The notes under the pieces are model-generated. The model saw only the letters and a program-made list of their open reading frames with translations, did not search any database and was not told where the DNA came from. Positions 17,470-24,737 of a stretch of 54,075 nt of DNA are shown here, in pieces; position 1 is the stretch's first letter; each line of letters opens with the position of its first letter. Made by a program: the position numbers and the translations under genes. The DNA is from an uncultured Christensenella sp. GTDB lineage: Bacteria > Bacillota > Clostridia > Christensenellales > Borkfalkiaceae. Location: contig CAJTPB010000014.1 in NCBI GenBank assembly GCA_910578065.1, positions 1 to 54,075 of the forward strand, in the 5' to 3' direction.

Positions 17470-17669
17470 ATATCCACACTTTTTTTCAAACTGTGGATAG
17501 CGTGCGGCAAAATTCCTCTCACTTTTCGTTGAGAAGTGTCGAATTGTGGAAGAAAAAGCCCCCAATGTGGAATAATTGTGGATAACTTTTTTGAAAATTT
17601 GCAATTTTTATCTATTTCTACACAAACGGATACGTTTATATGTGGAAAACTTTTCCTTATTGTGGACAA
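17470..17669. other. Cluster of seven DnaA-box-like sites in AT-rich DNA
   Basis: Compared with TTATCCACA or its complement, sites lie at 17470-17478 (8/9), 17492-17500 (8/9), 17545-17553 (7/9), 17566-17574 (7/9), 17577-17585 (9/9), 17641-17649 (8/9) and 17661-17669 (8/9). Six share one orientation. A very AT-rich stretch sits at 17586-17625. The cluster lies between convergent genes (16273-17256 and 18039-18524) and no dnaA or dnaN is near. It may be a DnaA-titration or regulatory cluster, or less likely an origin. Confidence 0.5.
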
Positions 17670-17860
17670 GTTCGGATAGCTTATTTTATTCCCGCAAGCG
17701 GGCAAATATTCCGCATAAAATTAAAAAAATCTTCCGCCTTTTCAGCAGAAGATCGATTATAAAACCGCAGAATAACGCCGCCCCTTGATTCACCTATCGC
17801 CGCAAGATCATGCAAAAGCGTATCCTGATTTGACTGTGCGGCGCGTTAGACTCACGCTCT

Positions 17861-18045
17861 TCATATTTGCCGCCAAAGTGCAACGCAAAACTTATCATAC
17901 TGTATTGCTTTGGTAAGTTCGCATTCGCCCTGCGAGCGCTTCTCTGCCAAAGTATTACATAAAACGCAATACACTGTATCGCTTGGGTAAGTTCGCCTTG
18001 TTAGTCTCTTCCGCCAAAGTGTAACGCAAACGCAGCGCTTACCCC
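17861..18045. repeat. Three-copy imperfect intergenic repeat
   Basis: The landmark GCCAAAG recurs at 17872, 17946 and 18013, and GGTAAGTTCGC recurs at 17912 and 17986 (74 bp apart). Each unit contains a pair such as CCAAAG...CTTTGG that could fold as a hairpin. The third copy is truncated and runs into the 3' end of the NusG-domain-II gene. The 69-codon minus frame across the repeat is judged non-coding. The flank 17770-17860 holds no gene. Confidence 0.6.
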
Positions 18046-18524
18046 AAAGAAGGTTTATCGAAATTTTCACTGCCCTCTAAGGCAAGTACCTTTAACCCGT
18101 GCGGCACGCACACGATAACGCCCTTTTGCGTTGTGATCTCTTCCATAAACGTGCAGTCTTTATGGCGGCTGCAATTCGCGTTCGTCATTTTTGCCGAACC
18201 GTTTTTTAAATCGAGCATAAGTGTATTAAACCGCTTTCCCTCTTCGTCCGAATAAAAAGTTAAAAACACGGTATCCCCCTCGGTGCGAAGCGCAACGCGG
18301 TTTTCCCAACCCTGCGCGGCTTTTCCTCCCTCTTGAAAGGAATACGTATATACCACCTGTTCGCGGAATACAAGCCGAATGCCCGCCGTCCGATCGCGGT
18401 TTCCGCCGAACACGAAAACGATAAACAGAACCGCGATAAATACGGCCAAAACGCCGTAAATCAACAAATCCCATACGGCGAAAGGCTTTTTGCCCTTTAC
18501 CTGCTCGATACGACGGAGCGACAT
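18039..18524 (-). CDS. NusG domain II-containing membrane-anchored protein
   Basis: A 161-residue protein with one N-terminal transmembrane helix (residues 18-42, 'DLLIYGVLAVFIAVLFIVFV') and an extracytosolic C-terminal NusG-domain-II-like fold ending 'NCSRHKDCTFMEEITTQKGV...VPHGLKVLAL'. The Cys-x5-Cys pair and the terminal VxxxPHGL are family features. Its ATG shares a base with the apbE stop (TAATG), so the two are translationally coupled. In Bacillota, NusG-II proteins are commonly encoded beside ApbE, FMN-binding and Gx-transporter genes in flavin-based electron-transfer loci. A role in extracytosolic redox or flavinylation is inferred from that context. The last codons merge with an intergenic repeat. 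Confidence 0.85.
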   Translation of the reverse strand: MSLRRIEQVKGKKPFAVWDLLIYGVLAVFIAVLFIVFVFGGNRDRTAGIRLVFREQVVYTYSFQEGGKAAQGWENRVALRTEGDTVFLTFYSDEEGKRFNTLMLDLKNGSAKMTNANCSRHKDCTFMEEITTQKGVIVCVPHGLKVLALEGSENFDKPSLG

Positions 18525-19777
18525 TATATCTTCTCCGTTGCCATGCCGCTTACGATACCGAAAAGCGAACTATCGTTCATATTCGTATAAACGGTATACG
18601 AATCGTCTTCGCCGTTATAGTAAATAAAAACAAACTGTTTTTCGGGTAATTTTTCCGCAAGGTAAGCAAGCGCTTTTTCCTTCCCCATAACCATAAGCGC
18701 GGTAGTGGTCGCATCCCCTTCCGCTGCGGAAAGCCCGAACACCGAAGCGACGATAATGCCGCTTCCTTTCGCATTCTGCGGTTGCGCGTTGATGGGATAT
18801 CCCGTAAACGGATTTATGATATGGCAATGCCTTCTGCCTTCGATCATGTGATACTGTTCGTAATCGCCGCTGGAAGAAAGACTGATATCCGTTTGCTTTA
18901 CGGTGCCGTATTCGGAAACGGGAAAGCGTTCGCTAAGGCGGGGATTGCCCAAACCGATTTCCCATGCTTCGTCTTTATTTCTGAAATCGCGCAATACGCA
19001 CATGCTGCTTGCGCCCAAATTGAAATATCCGAACCGATACCCCGCCGCGCGGATCAATCTTTCCGCCTCGTCCACCGCGTAGCCTTTGCCGATGCCGCCC
19101 AAATTCAACTGCATGGTATAAGTATGTTCCGTGCCCGTTTCGTCCGCAACGACGGCAAACGCCGTGTTCGGTTTTTTTGCGAAGTATTCCCCGTCTTTTT
19201 CGAACAGTTCTACGGCGGAAAAATCGGAAAGATTCCGAAACGCCGTTAAATACTTTTCTTGCGGAAGCACAAACTTGTACGCATCTTCTTCACCGTCGCC
19301 GTTCGAATCGTAATGGACAAGCGTATCGTAAGGCTGAGGGTCCGCCGCGCCTTCCGTGCCCGTAAAGCGGGGCGAAAAGCCCCATAAGTCTACAAGAAGA
19401 CCGACTGCGGGATTGTACGCGCCCTCCGTTTTTACATACATTTCCTTCGCCTGCAACAGCAATGCGTAAGCCGTGCCGTCGATTTGCACCGTTTCGCCTG
19501 CCGCCGCTCTGTTAAAGCGTGCGATCGAACTTTCTTCCGCCTCGGAAGAAACGCTGTTTTCGATTTCCCCCAATCGGGTTTTGATCTGTTCCCAAACGGC
19601 GGCGTCCGCATCCGTTTCTTTGCCGTTTTCCGAGCGAAACGCCCAAACGGCGGAAGTATTAAAATACGCGTAAGAGGTGTAACCGATCAGCGTTCCCGAT
19701 TCTCCGCACGCCGTAAAGGGAAATAAAAACAAAAGGCAAAGCGCCGCCGATATAATTGCCGCAAACCGTTTTCGCAC
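18524..19777 (-). CDS. apbE: FAD:protein FMN transferase ApbE (lipoprotein)
   Basis: ApbE (417 aa) transfers FMN from FAD onto Thr/Ser of target proteins outside the membrane. I chose a GTG start at 19777 because GGAG lies 8 bp upstream; the frame continues 20 codons further without a ribosome site. The N-terminus is a lipoprotein signal with lipobox FTAC (Cys24). Family landmarks include 'YNPAVGLLVDLWGF' near the substrate site, 'LNLGGIGKGYAVDEAERL', 'YFNLGASSM' and 'HHIINPFTGYP'-like HCHIINPFTGYPI. The acidic GDATTTALMVMG segment supplies the metal ligand region. It follows the FMN-binding lipoprotein gene and is coupled to the NusG-II gene. Likely targets are that lipoprotein, RnfD and RnfG. 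Confidence 0.95.
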   Translation of the reverse strand: MRKRFAAIISAALCLLFLFPFTACGESGTLIGYTSYAYFNTSAVWAFRSENGKETDADAAVWEQIKTRLGEIENSVSSEAEESSIARFNRAAAGETVQIDGTAYALLLQAKEMYVKTEGAYNPAVGLLVDLWGFSPRFTGTEGAADPQPYDTLVHYDSNGDGEEDAYKFVLPQEKYLTAFRNLSDFSAVELFEKDGEYFAKKPNTAFAVVADETGTEHTYTMQLNLGGIGKGYAVDEAERLIRAAGYRFGYFNLGASSMCVLRDFRNKDEAWEIGLGNPRLSERFPVSEYGTVKQTDISLSSSGDYEQYHMIEGRRHCHIINPFTGYPINAQPQNAKGSGIIVASVFGLSAAEGDATTTALMVMGKEKALAYLAEKLPEKQFVFIYYNGEDDSYTVYTNMNDSSLFGIVSGMATEKI

Positions 19778-19808
19778 AATAAATTCTCCGTTGGTAAATA
19801 TCGATTTT

Positions 19809-19837
19809 ATTATACCGCAAATGATAAAAAAAGACAA
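19809..19837 (-). promoter_or_regulatory. Sigma-A promoter of apbE-nusG-II
   Basis: On the minus strand TTGTCT (19832-19837), a 17-bp spacer and a perfect TATAAT (19809-19814), about 30 bp upstream of the GTG start. Confidence 0.7.
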
Positions 19838-19840
19838 GAA

Positions 19841-19867
19841 AAAAAGAACCCGAAGTTTTTCGGATTC
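19841..19867 (-). terminator. Terminator after the FMN-binding lipoprotein gene
   Basis: GAATCCGAA and TTCGGGTTC (minus strand) pair with one G-U, then seven T follow. It overlaps the upstream edge of the apbE promoter, separating the two units. Confidence 0.8.
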
Positions 19868-19885
19868 TTTTTGTTGTAATTTTAC

Positions 19886-20341
19886 TTACTTAACGTCTTT
19901 CAACGCGTTCTGAACCGCAAGGATCACTCTTCCGCAGGACTGCGTAGCATTGGTAATCAGATCAAGTCCGCTTGCCGTAATGCCGTTCTTATCGGGTGCG
20001 CCGTCCGTTACCTTAACCGCGTAAGCCTTAACGTCTGCAACCTTCTTGCCTTCGAAAGACTTTAAGAAATTCGCTTCGTTATCGGTGTAGTTCTTTCTGC
20101 TGTCTTCCGTCCAACCGTAGTCGGGGTTTGCATCGGAAAGCTGAACGTAATCGCTTTCTACGATCTTCACGCTGTCGATCGTGTCGCCGCTTACAACGAC
20201 TTCAACCTTAACGCCGTAGGTGTGACCGTGCGCTTCGTACTTGTACTCGCCGTTATAAGACGTGCCGCCGCAACCAACCATTGCAACGCAAGCAAGAACG
20301 GTCAACGCCGCAACAACAAGTGCACCAAAAAACTTCTTCAT
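19886..20341 (-). CDS. FMN-binding domain lipoprotein
   Basis: A 151-residue predicted lipoprotein (signal ending MVGC, Cys24) with one FMN_bind domain: 'HTYGVKVEVVVSGDTIDSVKIVESDY' and, near the C-terminus, 'GLDLITNATQSCGRVILAV'. The usual flavinylation motif is [S/T]GAT; here it reads TNAT (Thr130-Thr133), with Asn for Gly, and Thr133 is the probable FMN attachment site. AGGAG precedes ATG 20341, and the gene has its own TTGACA/TAAAAT promoter. Its neighbour is ApbE, the enzyme that installs such FMN groups. It likely acts as a one-flavin extracytosolic electron carrier. Donor and acceptor are unknown. Confidence 0.92.
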   Translation of the reverse strand: MKKFFGALVVAALTVLACVAMVGCGGTSYNGEYKYEAHGHTYGVKVEVVVSGDTIDSVKIVESDYVQLSDANPDYGWTEDSRKNYTDNEANFLKSFEGKKVADVKAYAVKVTDGAPDKNGITASGLDLITNATQSCGRVILAVQNALKDVK

Positions 20342-20384
20342 TGTTTTCTTCTCCTTTAAAATTGTTTTGTTTTGGATTGATTTT

Positions 20385-20413
20385 ATTTTACCTGTTTTGG
20401 AAATGATTGTCAA
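20385..20413 (-). promoter_or_regulatory. Sigma-A promoter of the FMN-binding lipoprotein
   Basis: On the minus strand a perfect TTGACA (20408-20413), a 17-bp spacer and TAAAAT (20385-20390), some 45 bp upstream of the ATG. Confidence 0.8.
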
Positions 20414-20442
20414 CCTTTGTACGCGTTTTTTTGCAAAAATTT

Positions 20443-21684
20443 TTACGGTTTTTTCGATTTTTGCGCGCGGGGCAATACGGCGTGCCCGCCCTTTTCTTCG
20501 GGCAGTTTGTTATCGCACAAAAGCACGGCCGGGCGAATGGATTGCTGCCCGAACCGCTCGCGGATCCCGTCTAACGCGCATTCGATTTTTTTGCGCTTTT
20601 GCCTTTGCCCTTCTTCGTCGAACAGCGAAGGCTGATAGGGCGTATCCGCCCGTTCGAGGGAGATCGCGCTTACCGTAACGGCGCGGATCTTTTTCGCCCA
20701 GCCGTACCGCTCGTTTACGAGCGCCGCGCCCGCGTCTGCCAAGTCTGCCGCGCACTGGGTGGGAAAGGGCAGCTGCTTTTGCCAGGAATGAAAGGCAAGC
20801 GCGCTGTCGCGCACCGTCATTTGAATCCCCCTTGCCTGCAAGCCGTAAGCGCGCAGCCGCTGCCCTACGTCTTGCGCCAGCGCGACGATCACCCCTTTTA
20901 CCTCTTCCGCCGTTTCGAGGTCGGCAACGCAGGTAATGCCGTGCCCTACCGATTTCGCCTGCGCCCATTCTTCTAAACGAGTAACGGGCGAATCGTCTAA
21001 CCCGTTTGCAAACCTCCACAGCGTATCCCCGTTTTTGCCCAAGCGGGAAAACAGCGTTTTGCGCGGAAACACCGCCAAATCGCCGATGGTTTTAATGCCC
21101 ATTTTTGCGAATTTTTCCGTTGTTGCGCGCCCGCAGTATAAAAGTTCGGAACAGGGAAGCCGCCAAATTTTTTCGCGGAAGTTTTCCCGCGTGATCTCGG
21201 TAACCGCGTCCGGTTTTTTTAAATCGGATCCGAGCTTTGCAAACACTTTGTTAAAGGAAATCCCCACGCTTACGGTAATGCCCAATTCCGCCTTTACCCG
21301 CTCGCGAATTTCATCGGCAAGGGCGCGGGGATCGATTTTGCGCGCGGTAACGTCTAACCAGCATTCGTCTAAGCCGAACGGTTCGATATAGTCGGTGTAC
21401 CGCGCGTAAATTTCGCGCAGGCGTTCGGAAAACTGCGCGTAAATATCGTGACGGGGCGAAACAAGAATCAAATCGCGGCAAAGCGCCTTTGCCTGCCAAT
21501 TCGCCATACCCGTTTTTACGCCCGCGCGCTTTGCAAGTTCGGATTTGGCGAGTACGATTCCGTGACGGTTTTCCGTAGAACCGCACACCGCCACCGCCTT
21601 GCCCCGAAGGGCGGGGTTTAACGCGCACTCGACCGAAGCGTAAAAAGCGTTTGCATCGCTGTGTAATATAACGCGGCGTTCCAT
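20443..21684 (-). CDS. dinB: DNA polymerase IV (Y-family, DinB)
   Basis: This 413-residue translesion polymerase begins MERRVILHSDANAFYASVEC; the first catalytic Asp is in HSDANAFYASVE (commonly HxDMDAFYASVE). The second acidic pair is in 'GLDECWLDVT' (DE). Helix-hairpin-helix and little-finger regions follow ('LPCSELLYCGRATTEKFAKMG'; 'RVKAELGITVSVGISFNKVFAKLGSD'). AAGGAGG precedes the ATG. The C-terminus is basic and proline-rich. It is a single-gene unit downstream of a broken LysR gene; no SOS box could be recognised. Confidence 0.95.
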   Translation of the reverse strand: MERRVILHSDANAFYASVECALNPALRGKAVAVCGSTENRHGIVLAKSELAKRAGVKTGMANWQAKALCRDLILVSPRHDIYAQFSERLREIYARYTDYIEPFGLDECWLDVTARKIDPRALADEIRERVKAELGITVSVGISFNKVFAKLGSDLKKPDAVTEITRENFREKIWRLPCSELLYCGRATTEKFAKMGIKTIGDLAVFPRKTLFSRLGKNGDTLWRFANGLDDSPVTRLEEWAQAKSVGHGITCVADLETAEEVKGVIVALAQDVGQRLRAYGLQARGIQMTVRDSALAFHSWQKQLPFPTQCAADLADAGAALVNERYGWAKKIRAVTVSAISLERADTPYQPSLFDEEGQRQKRKKIECALDGIRERFGQQSIRPAVLLCDNKLPEEKGGHAVLPRAQKSKKP

Positions 21685-21751
21685 TTTTCCCTCCTTGCGA
21701 CGATACGCTTTCGATTATAACACAAACGTACGTTCGCGTCAACAAAACGAA

Positions 21752-22644
21752 TCAGGAAATGTTTTCCGCAAAGCCGATTTGCGCCTGCAACTCGGTTAAA
21801 AACGCTTCCGCCGCCGCGGAAAAAATGCGGTACTTCTTCCACGCCACAAACAGATCCGCCGCAACGCGCGGCTCGAACGGGCGGAATACCAAATCCGTTC
21901 CGTTCGTATTTACCAAGCCGGAAATGCCGATTGCACAGCCCATCCCCTCCTCTACCATAATGATCACGTTGCGGATCAAATTAAAGGTGGCTGATATTTG
22001 CAGTTCTTTCATGTCGCAGCCCAGCCAGCCCGAAAGTTCGTTGTTGATCAGCGTTTGGCGGGAGCACAGCGCCATGGCGCTTTTTACGTCTTGCGGGGAA
22101 ACCGCGTTTTTTTCGCAAGCGGATGATCGCTTCGCATCAACAGCCCCCAATGGTCGGATACGGGCAGTTTGATATAATCGTATTTATCGTAATTTACGCT
22201 GCCCACAAACAAACCGAAATCGACAAGCCCTTTTTCCAGCCATTCGCTTACGTTTTCGCCGTTACCGCTGTATAAATGATAGCGCACGTCGGGAAACCGT
22301 TCGCGCAAGTTTGCCATCGCCTTTACAAGCAGGCGCATGCCCTCCGTTTCTCCGCAGCCGATATATACGTCGCCTGCGATCGTTTCGTTCCTCTTTTGAA
22401 AGGCGCGTTCGGTTTTTTCCGCCAAGTCGCAAATTTCTTGCGCCCTCTGCCGCAAAAACTCCCCTTCTTCGGTCAACGTGATTTTCCGCTTCCCCCGCAA
22501 AAACAGCGTTTTGCCCAATTCCTCTTCCAAATCCATCAGCTGTTTGGAAAGAGTGGGCTGCGTGATATGCAGACGCTCCGCCGCCGCAGTAATGTTCTGT
22601 TCCCTTGCTACCGCCAAAAAGTAGCGCAATACCCGTAATTCCAT
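21752..22644 (-). pseudogene. LysR-family regulator interrupted by a single-base frameshift
   Basis: Two overlapping frames together make one LysR protein of about 297 aa. The first (from ATG 22644) carries the helix-turn-helix 'NITAAAERLHITQPTLSKQL' and half the effector domain to 'MRSDHPLAKK'. The second resumes at 'NAVSPQDVKSAMALCSRQ' and runs to the stop at 21752. The switch falls in a run of seven T on the plus strand (22107-22113; A7 in the gene); one more A would restore the frame. It may be a real inactivation, a slippery-run contingency, or a sequencing/assembly error. The promoter places +1 at the ATG, so the message looks leaderless. It is divergent from the 22756 gene and probably regulated it. 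Confidence 0.85.
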
Positions 22645-22650
22645 GTTACA

Positions 22651-22679
22651 AGTATACCACACTCTATCATTCCCGTCAA
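22651..22679 (-). promoter_or_regulatory. Promoter of the lysR gene, apparently leaderless
   Basis: On the minus strand TTGACG (22674-22679), a 17-bp spacer and TATACT (22651-22656) end six bases before ATG 22644. The expected start is then the A of the ATG. No ribosome site is present. Confidence 0.65.
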
Positions 22680-22706
22680 CTATGGTAAACGATAGAAAAT
22701 AAGTAT

Positions 22707-22735
22707 TTGCTATTATGAGTTCACTGCGCTATAAT
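22707..22735 (+). promoter_or_regulatory. Promoter of the 22756-25589 gene group
   Basis: TTGCTA (22707-22712), a 17-bp spacer and a perfect TATAAT (22730-22735). Between it and the lysR promoter is a dyad CTATC...GATAG (22663-22667 and 22691-22695) suited to LysR binding. Confidence 0.65.
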
Positions 22736-22755
22736 ACCGTTAAGGAAACAGGGAT

Positions 22756-22989
22756 ATGGATTTTTTCAGCGAAAAAGAACAAGCCGCTTACCGCAATTTG
22801 CTCGACGCGGGCTGCCGAGAGCAAACCGCCCGCAGCTGCATTATGCTGTTGCGGGAAGGCAAAAAGACGCAAGCGCTGCGGCTGATCGCATGCAGACGGG
22901 AAGTTTTGCTCGGCGAACTGCACGAAAGCCAAAAACAAATCGACTGCCTCGATTATTTCGTATATCGCATCAAAAAAGAAAACGATTAG
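22756..22989 (+). CDS. Small conserved-looking protein of unknown function
   Basis: A 77-residue soluble, mostly helical protein with three Cys residues ('GCREQTARSC', 'CRREVLLGEL', 'DCLDYFVYRIKKEN'). The 'LLREGKKTQALRLIACRREVLL' and 'HESQKQIDCLDYFVYRI' blocks recall small unnamed proteins found with LysR-controlled genes in Clostridia; no function is known to me. It is first in a plus-strand group opposite the broken lysR gene and ends 10 bp before the alcohol dehydrogenase, so it is probably cotranscribed. It may be a regulatory accessory protein, but that is a guess. Confidence 0.7.
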   Translation: MDFFSEKEQAAYRNLLDAGCREQTARSCIMLLREGKKTQALRLIACRREVLLGELHESQKQIDCLDYFVYRIKKEND

Positions 22990-22999
22990 GAGGATTGTT

Positions 23000-24175
23000 A
23001 TGAATACGCACTTTCACTTTTACAACCCCGCGCGCATTGTGTTCGGCGCGGGAAAACTGAACGAGCTTGCCCGCTTGCCCTTGCCGGGCAAAAAGGCGAT
23101 GCTGCTTATTTCGAACGGAACCTCGACAAAGCTGAACGGCTCGCTCGATAAGACGATCGCAGGGTTGCGACAAGCGCATATCGCATACGCCTTGTTCGAT
23201 AAAATTATGGAAAACCCCGTGCGCGAAGTAATTATGGAAGGCGCGGCGTTTGCGCGTGAAAACGAATGCGACTTTATTCTGGCTTTGGGCGGGGGCGCGG
23301 TGCTCGACAGTTCGAAGGCGATCGCGGCGATGGCGGTAAACGACGGCGATTTATGGGATTACGTGCACGGCGGAACGGGCAAAGGATATGCGTTAAAGCG
23401 CAAAGGTCTGCCCATCGTCGCCGTGCCCACCTCTTCGGGAACGGGTTCGGAAGTCAACTGTTGGGGGGTGATCTCTAACCTGCAAACAAAGGAAAAAATC
23501 GGATTCGGCGAAGAAAGTCTTGTTCCCGCACTCGCCGTAGTAGATCCCGAACTGATGAAGACGGTGCCCGCAAAATACACCGCCTATCAAGGGTTCGACG
23601 CGCTGTTCCACAATATTGAAGTGATGATGAGCAAGGGGATAAACGTTTTCAGCGAAGCGATCGCCCTTTCCGCAATCGAAAACATTGCAACCTATCTGCC
23701 CCGCGCGGTAAGCGACGGAAACGATAAACAGGCGCGGGAAGCGGTCGCGTACGGCTCGACGGTCGCGGGAATCGCCATGCAGCTTACTTCTACCATCGCC
23801 CAACACGCGATGGAACACGCCATGAGCGCATACCACCATAACCTCCCCCACGGCGCGGGACTGATCATGATTTCGGTTGAGTTTGCGCGCTTCTTTATCG
23901 AAAAGCACGCCTGCGACGAACAGTTTATTAAAATGGCGCGCGCGATGGGCATTTCGAATGCGAACAAGCCGGAAGATTTTCTTACCGCTCTTATCGATCT
24001 GCAAAAGGCTTGCGGCGTGTACGGGTTGAAGATGAGCAATTACGGAATCGCTTACGAAGAAGCGGACGCGCTCGCCAAAAATGCGCGCGAAACGATGGGC
24101 GGCTTGTTCCTGTTCAACCCCTGCGAAATGACGCACGAAGACTGCAAACGCATCTTTGAAAAATCATATCGATAA
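23000..24175 (+). CDS. Iron-containing (group III) alcohol dehydrogenase
   Basis: A 391-residue NAD(P)-dependent dehydrogenase acting on alcohols/aldehydes, BDH-like. The N-terminal Rossmann part has 'DFILALGGGAVLDSSKAIAA' (GGGSxxD family motif) and 'PIVAVPTSSGTGSEVN'. Metal ligands of the C-terminal domain are visible in 'GFDALFHNIE' (Asp and His), 'QHAMEHAMSAYHHNLPHGAG' (His and His). Length is normal. AGGAGG lies 7 bp upstream. It is second in the group opposite LysR and is followed by a flavodoxin-fold reductase. It probably serves fermentative reduction of butyraldehyde or other aldehydes; the substrate cannot be read from sequence. Confidence 0.95.
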   Translation: MNTHFHFYNPARIVFGAGKLNELARLPLPGKKAMLLISNGTSTKLNGSLDKTIAGLRQAHIAYALFDKIMENPVREVIMEGAAFARENECDFILALGGGAVLDSSKAIAAMAVNDGDLWDYVHGGTGKGYALKRKGLPIVAVPTSSGTGSEVNCWGVISNLQTKEKIGFGEESLVPALAVVDPELMKTVPAKYTAYQGFDALFHNIEVMMSKGINVFSEAIALSAIENIATYLPRAVSDGNDKQAREAVAYGSTVAGIAMQLTSTIAQHAMEHAMSAYHHNLPHGAGLIMISVEFARFFIEKHACDEQFIKMARAMGISNANKPEDFLTALIDLQKACGVYGLKMSNYGIAYEEADALAKNARETMGGLFLFNPCEMTHEDCKRIFEKSYR

Positions 24176-24197
24176 CCCTTTATTCGGAGGATCACAC

Positions 24198-24734
24198 ATG
24201 AAAAATATCGTAATCGTAAATTCCACCCCCAGAACGGGCGGCAACTCGGAAATTCTCGCCCAAGAATTTGCGCGCGGCGCAACGGAGGCGGGGCACTGCG
24301 TCAAACAAATCACCGTACGCGATTTGGGTTTAAAATTCTGCACGGGCTGCCTATTTTGCCAATCGCACGGGAAATGCGTTTTAAACGACGGCATGAACGC
24401 CCTTTACGAAAGCGTGCAACAAGCCGACGTTCTCGTTTTCGCTACGCCCGTCTATTTCTACGCCGTGTGCGGTCAGCTGAAAACTTTTCTCGATCGCCTA
24501 AACCCCCTTTATCCGCGCAAAAACCGTTTTAACGAAGTGTACCTGCTGGCAACCGCCGCCGAACGGGAAGAAAGCGCGATGGACTGCTGCGTTTCGGATA
24601 TCCAAGGTTGGATCGACTGCTTCGACGGCGTTGTTTTAAAAGACGTTCTGCGCGGCGTAGGCGCGCACGGCAAAGGTGAAATTTTGAAAACGGAATTTCC
24701 CGCACGCGCCTACGAAATGGGGAAAAACGTTTAA
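24198..24734 (+). CDS. NADPH-dependent FMN reductase-like flavoprotein with a Cys cluster
   Basis: A 178-residue flavodoxin-fold protein. The FMN phosphate loop is 'NSTPRTGGNSEILAQEF'. The segment 'FCTGCLFCQSHGKCVLNDGM' holds four Cys in the spacing seen in iron-sulfur flavoprotein relatives (CxGCxxC...C). 'FATPVYFYAVCGQLKTFLDR' is the second FMN-contact region. Start chosen at ATG 24198 behind GGAGG; the longer frame overlaps the upstream gene. It is likely a redox partner or flavin reductase cotranscribed with the alcohol dehydrogenase. Whether the Cys residues bind a 4Fe-4S cluster is not certain, because the family includes members without it. Confidence 0.9.
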   Translation: MKNIVIVNSTPRTGGNSEILAQEFARGATEAGHCVKQITVRDLGLKFCTGCLFCQSHGKCVLNDGMNALYESVQQADVLVFATPVYFYAVCGQLKTFLDRLNPLYPRKNRFNEVYLLATAAEREESAMDCCVSDIQGWIDCFDGVVLKDVLRGVGAHGKGEILKTEFPARAYEMGKNV

Positions 24735-24737
24735 CTT

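Noticed and set aside
17861..18045. CRISPR array
   Set aside because: The units are about 67-74 bp apart and imperfect, without short identical repeats separated by unique spacers.
17861..18070. 69-codon minus frame across the three-copy repeat
   Set aside because: It only reads through the repeat units, lacks a ribosome site and overlaps the NusG-II gene end.
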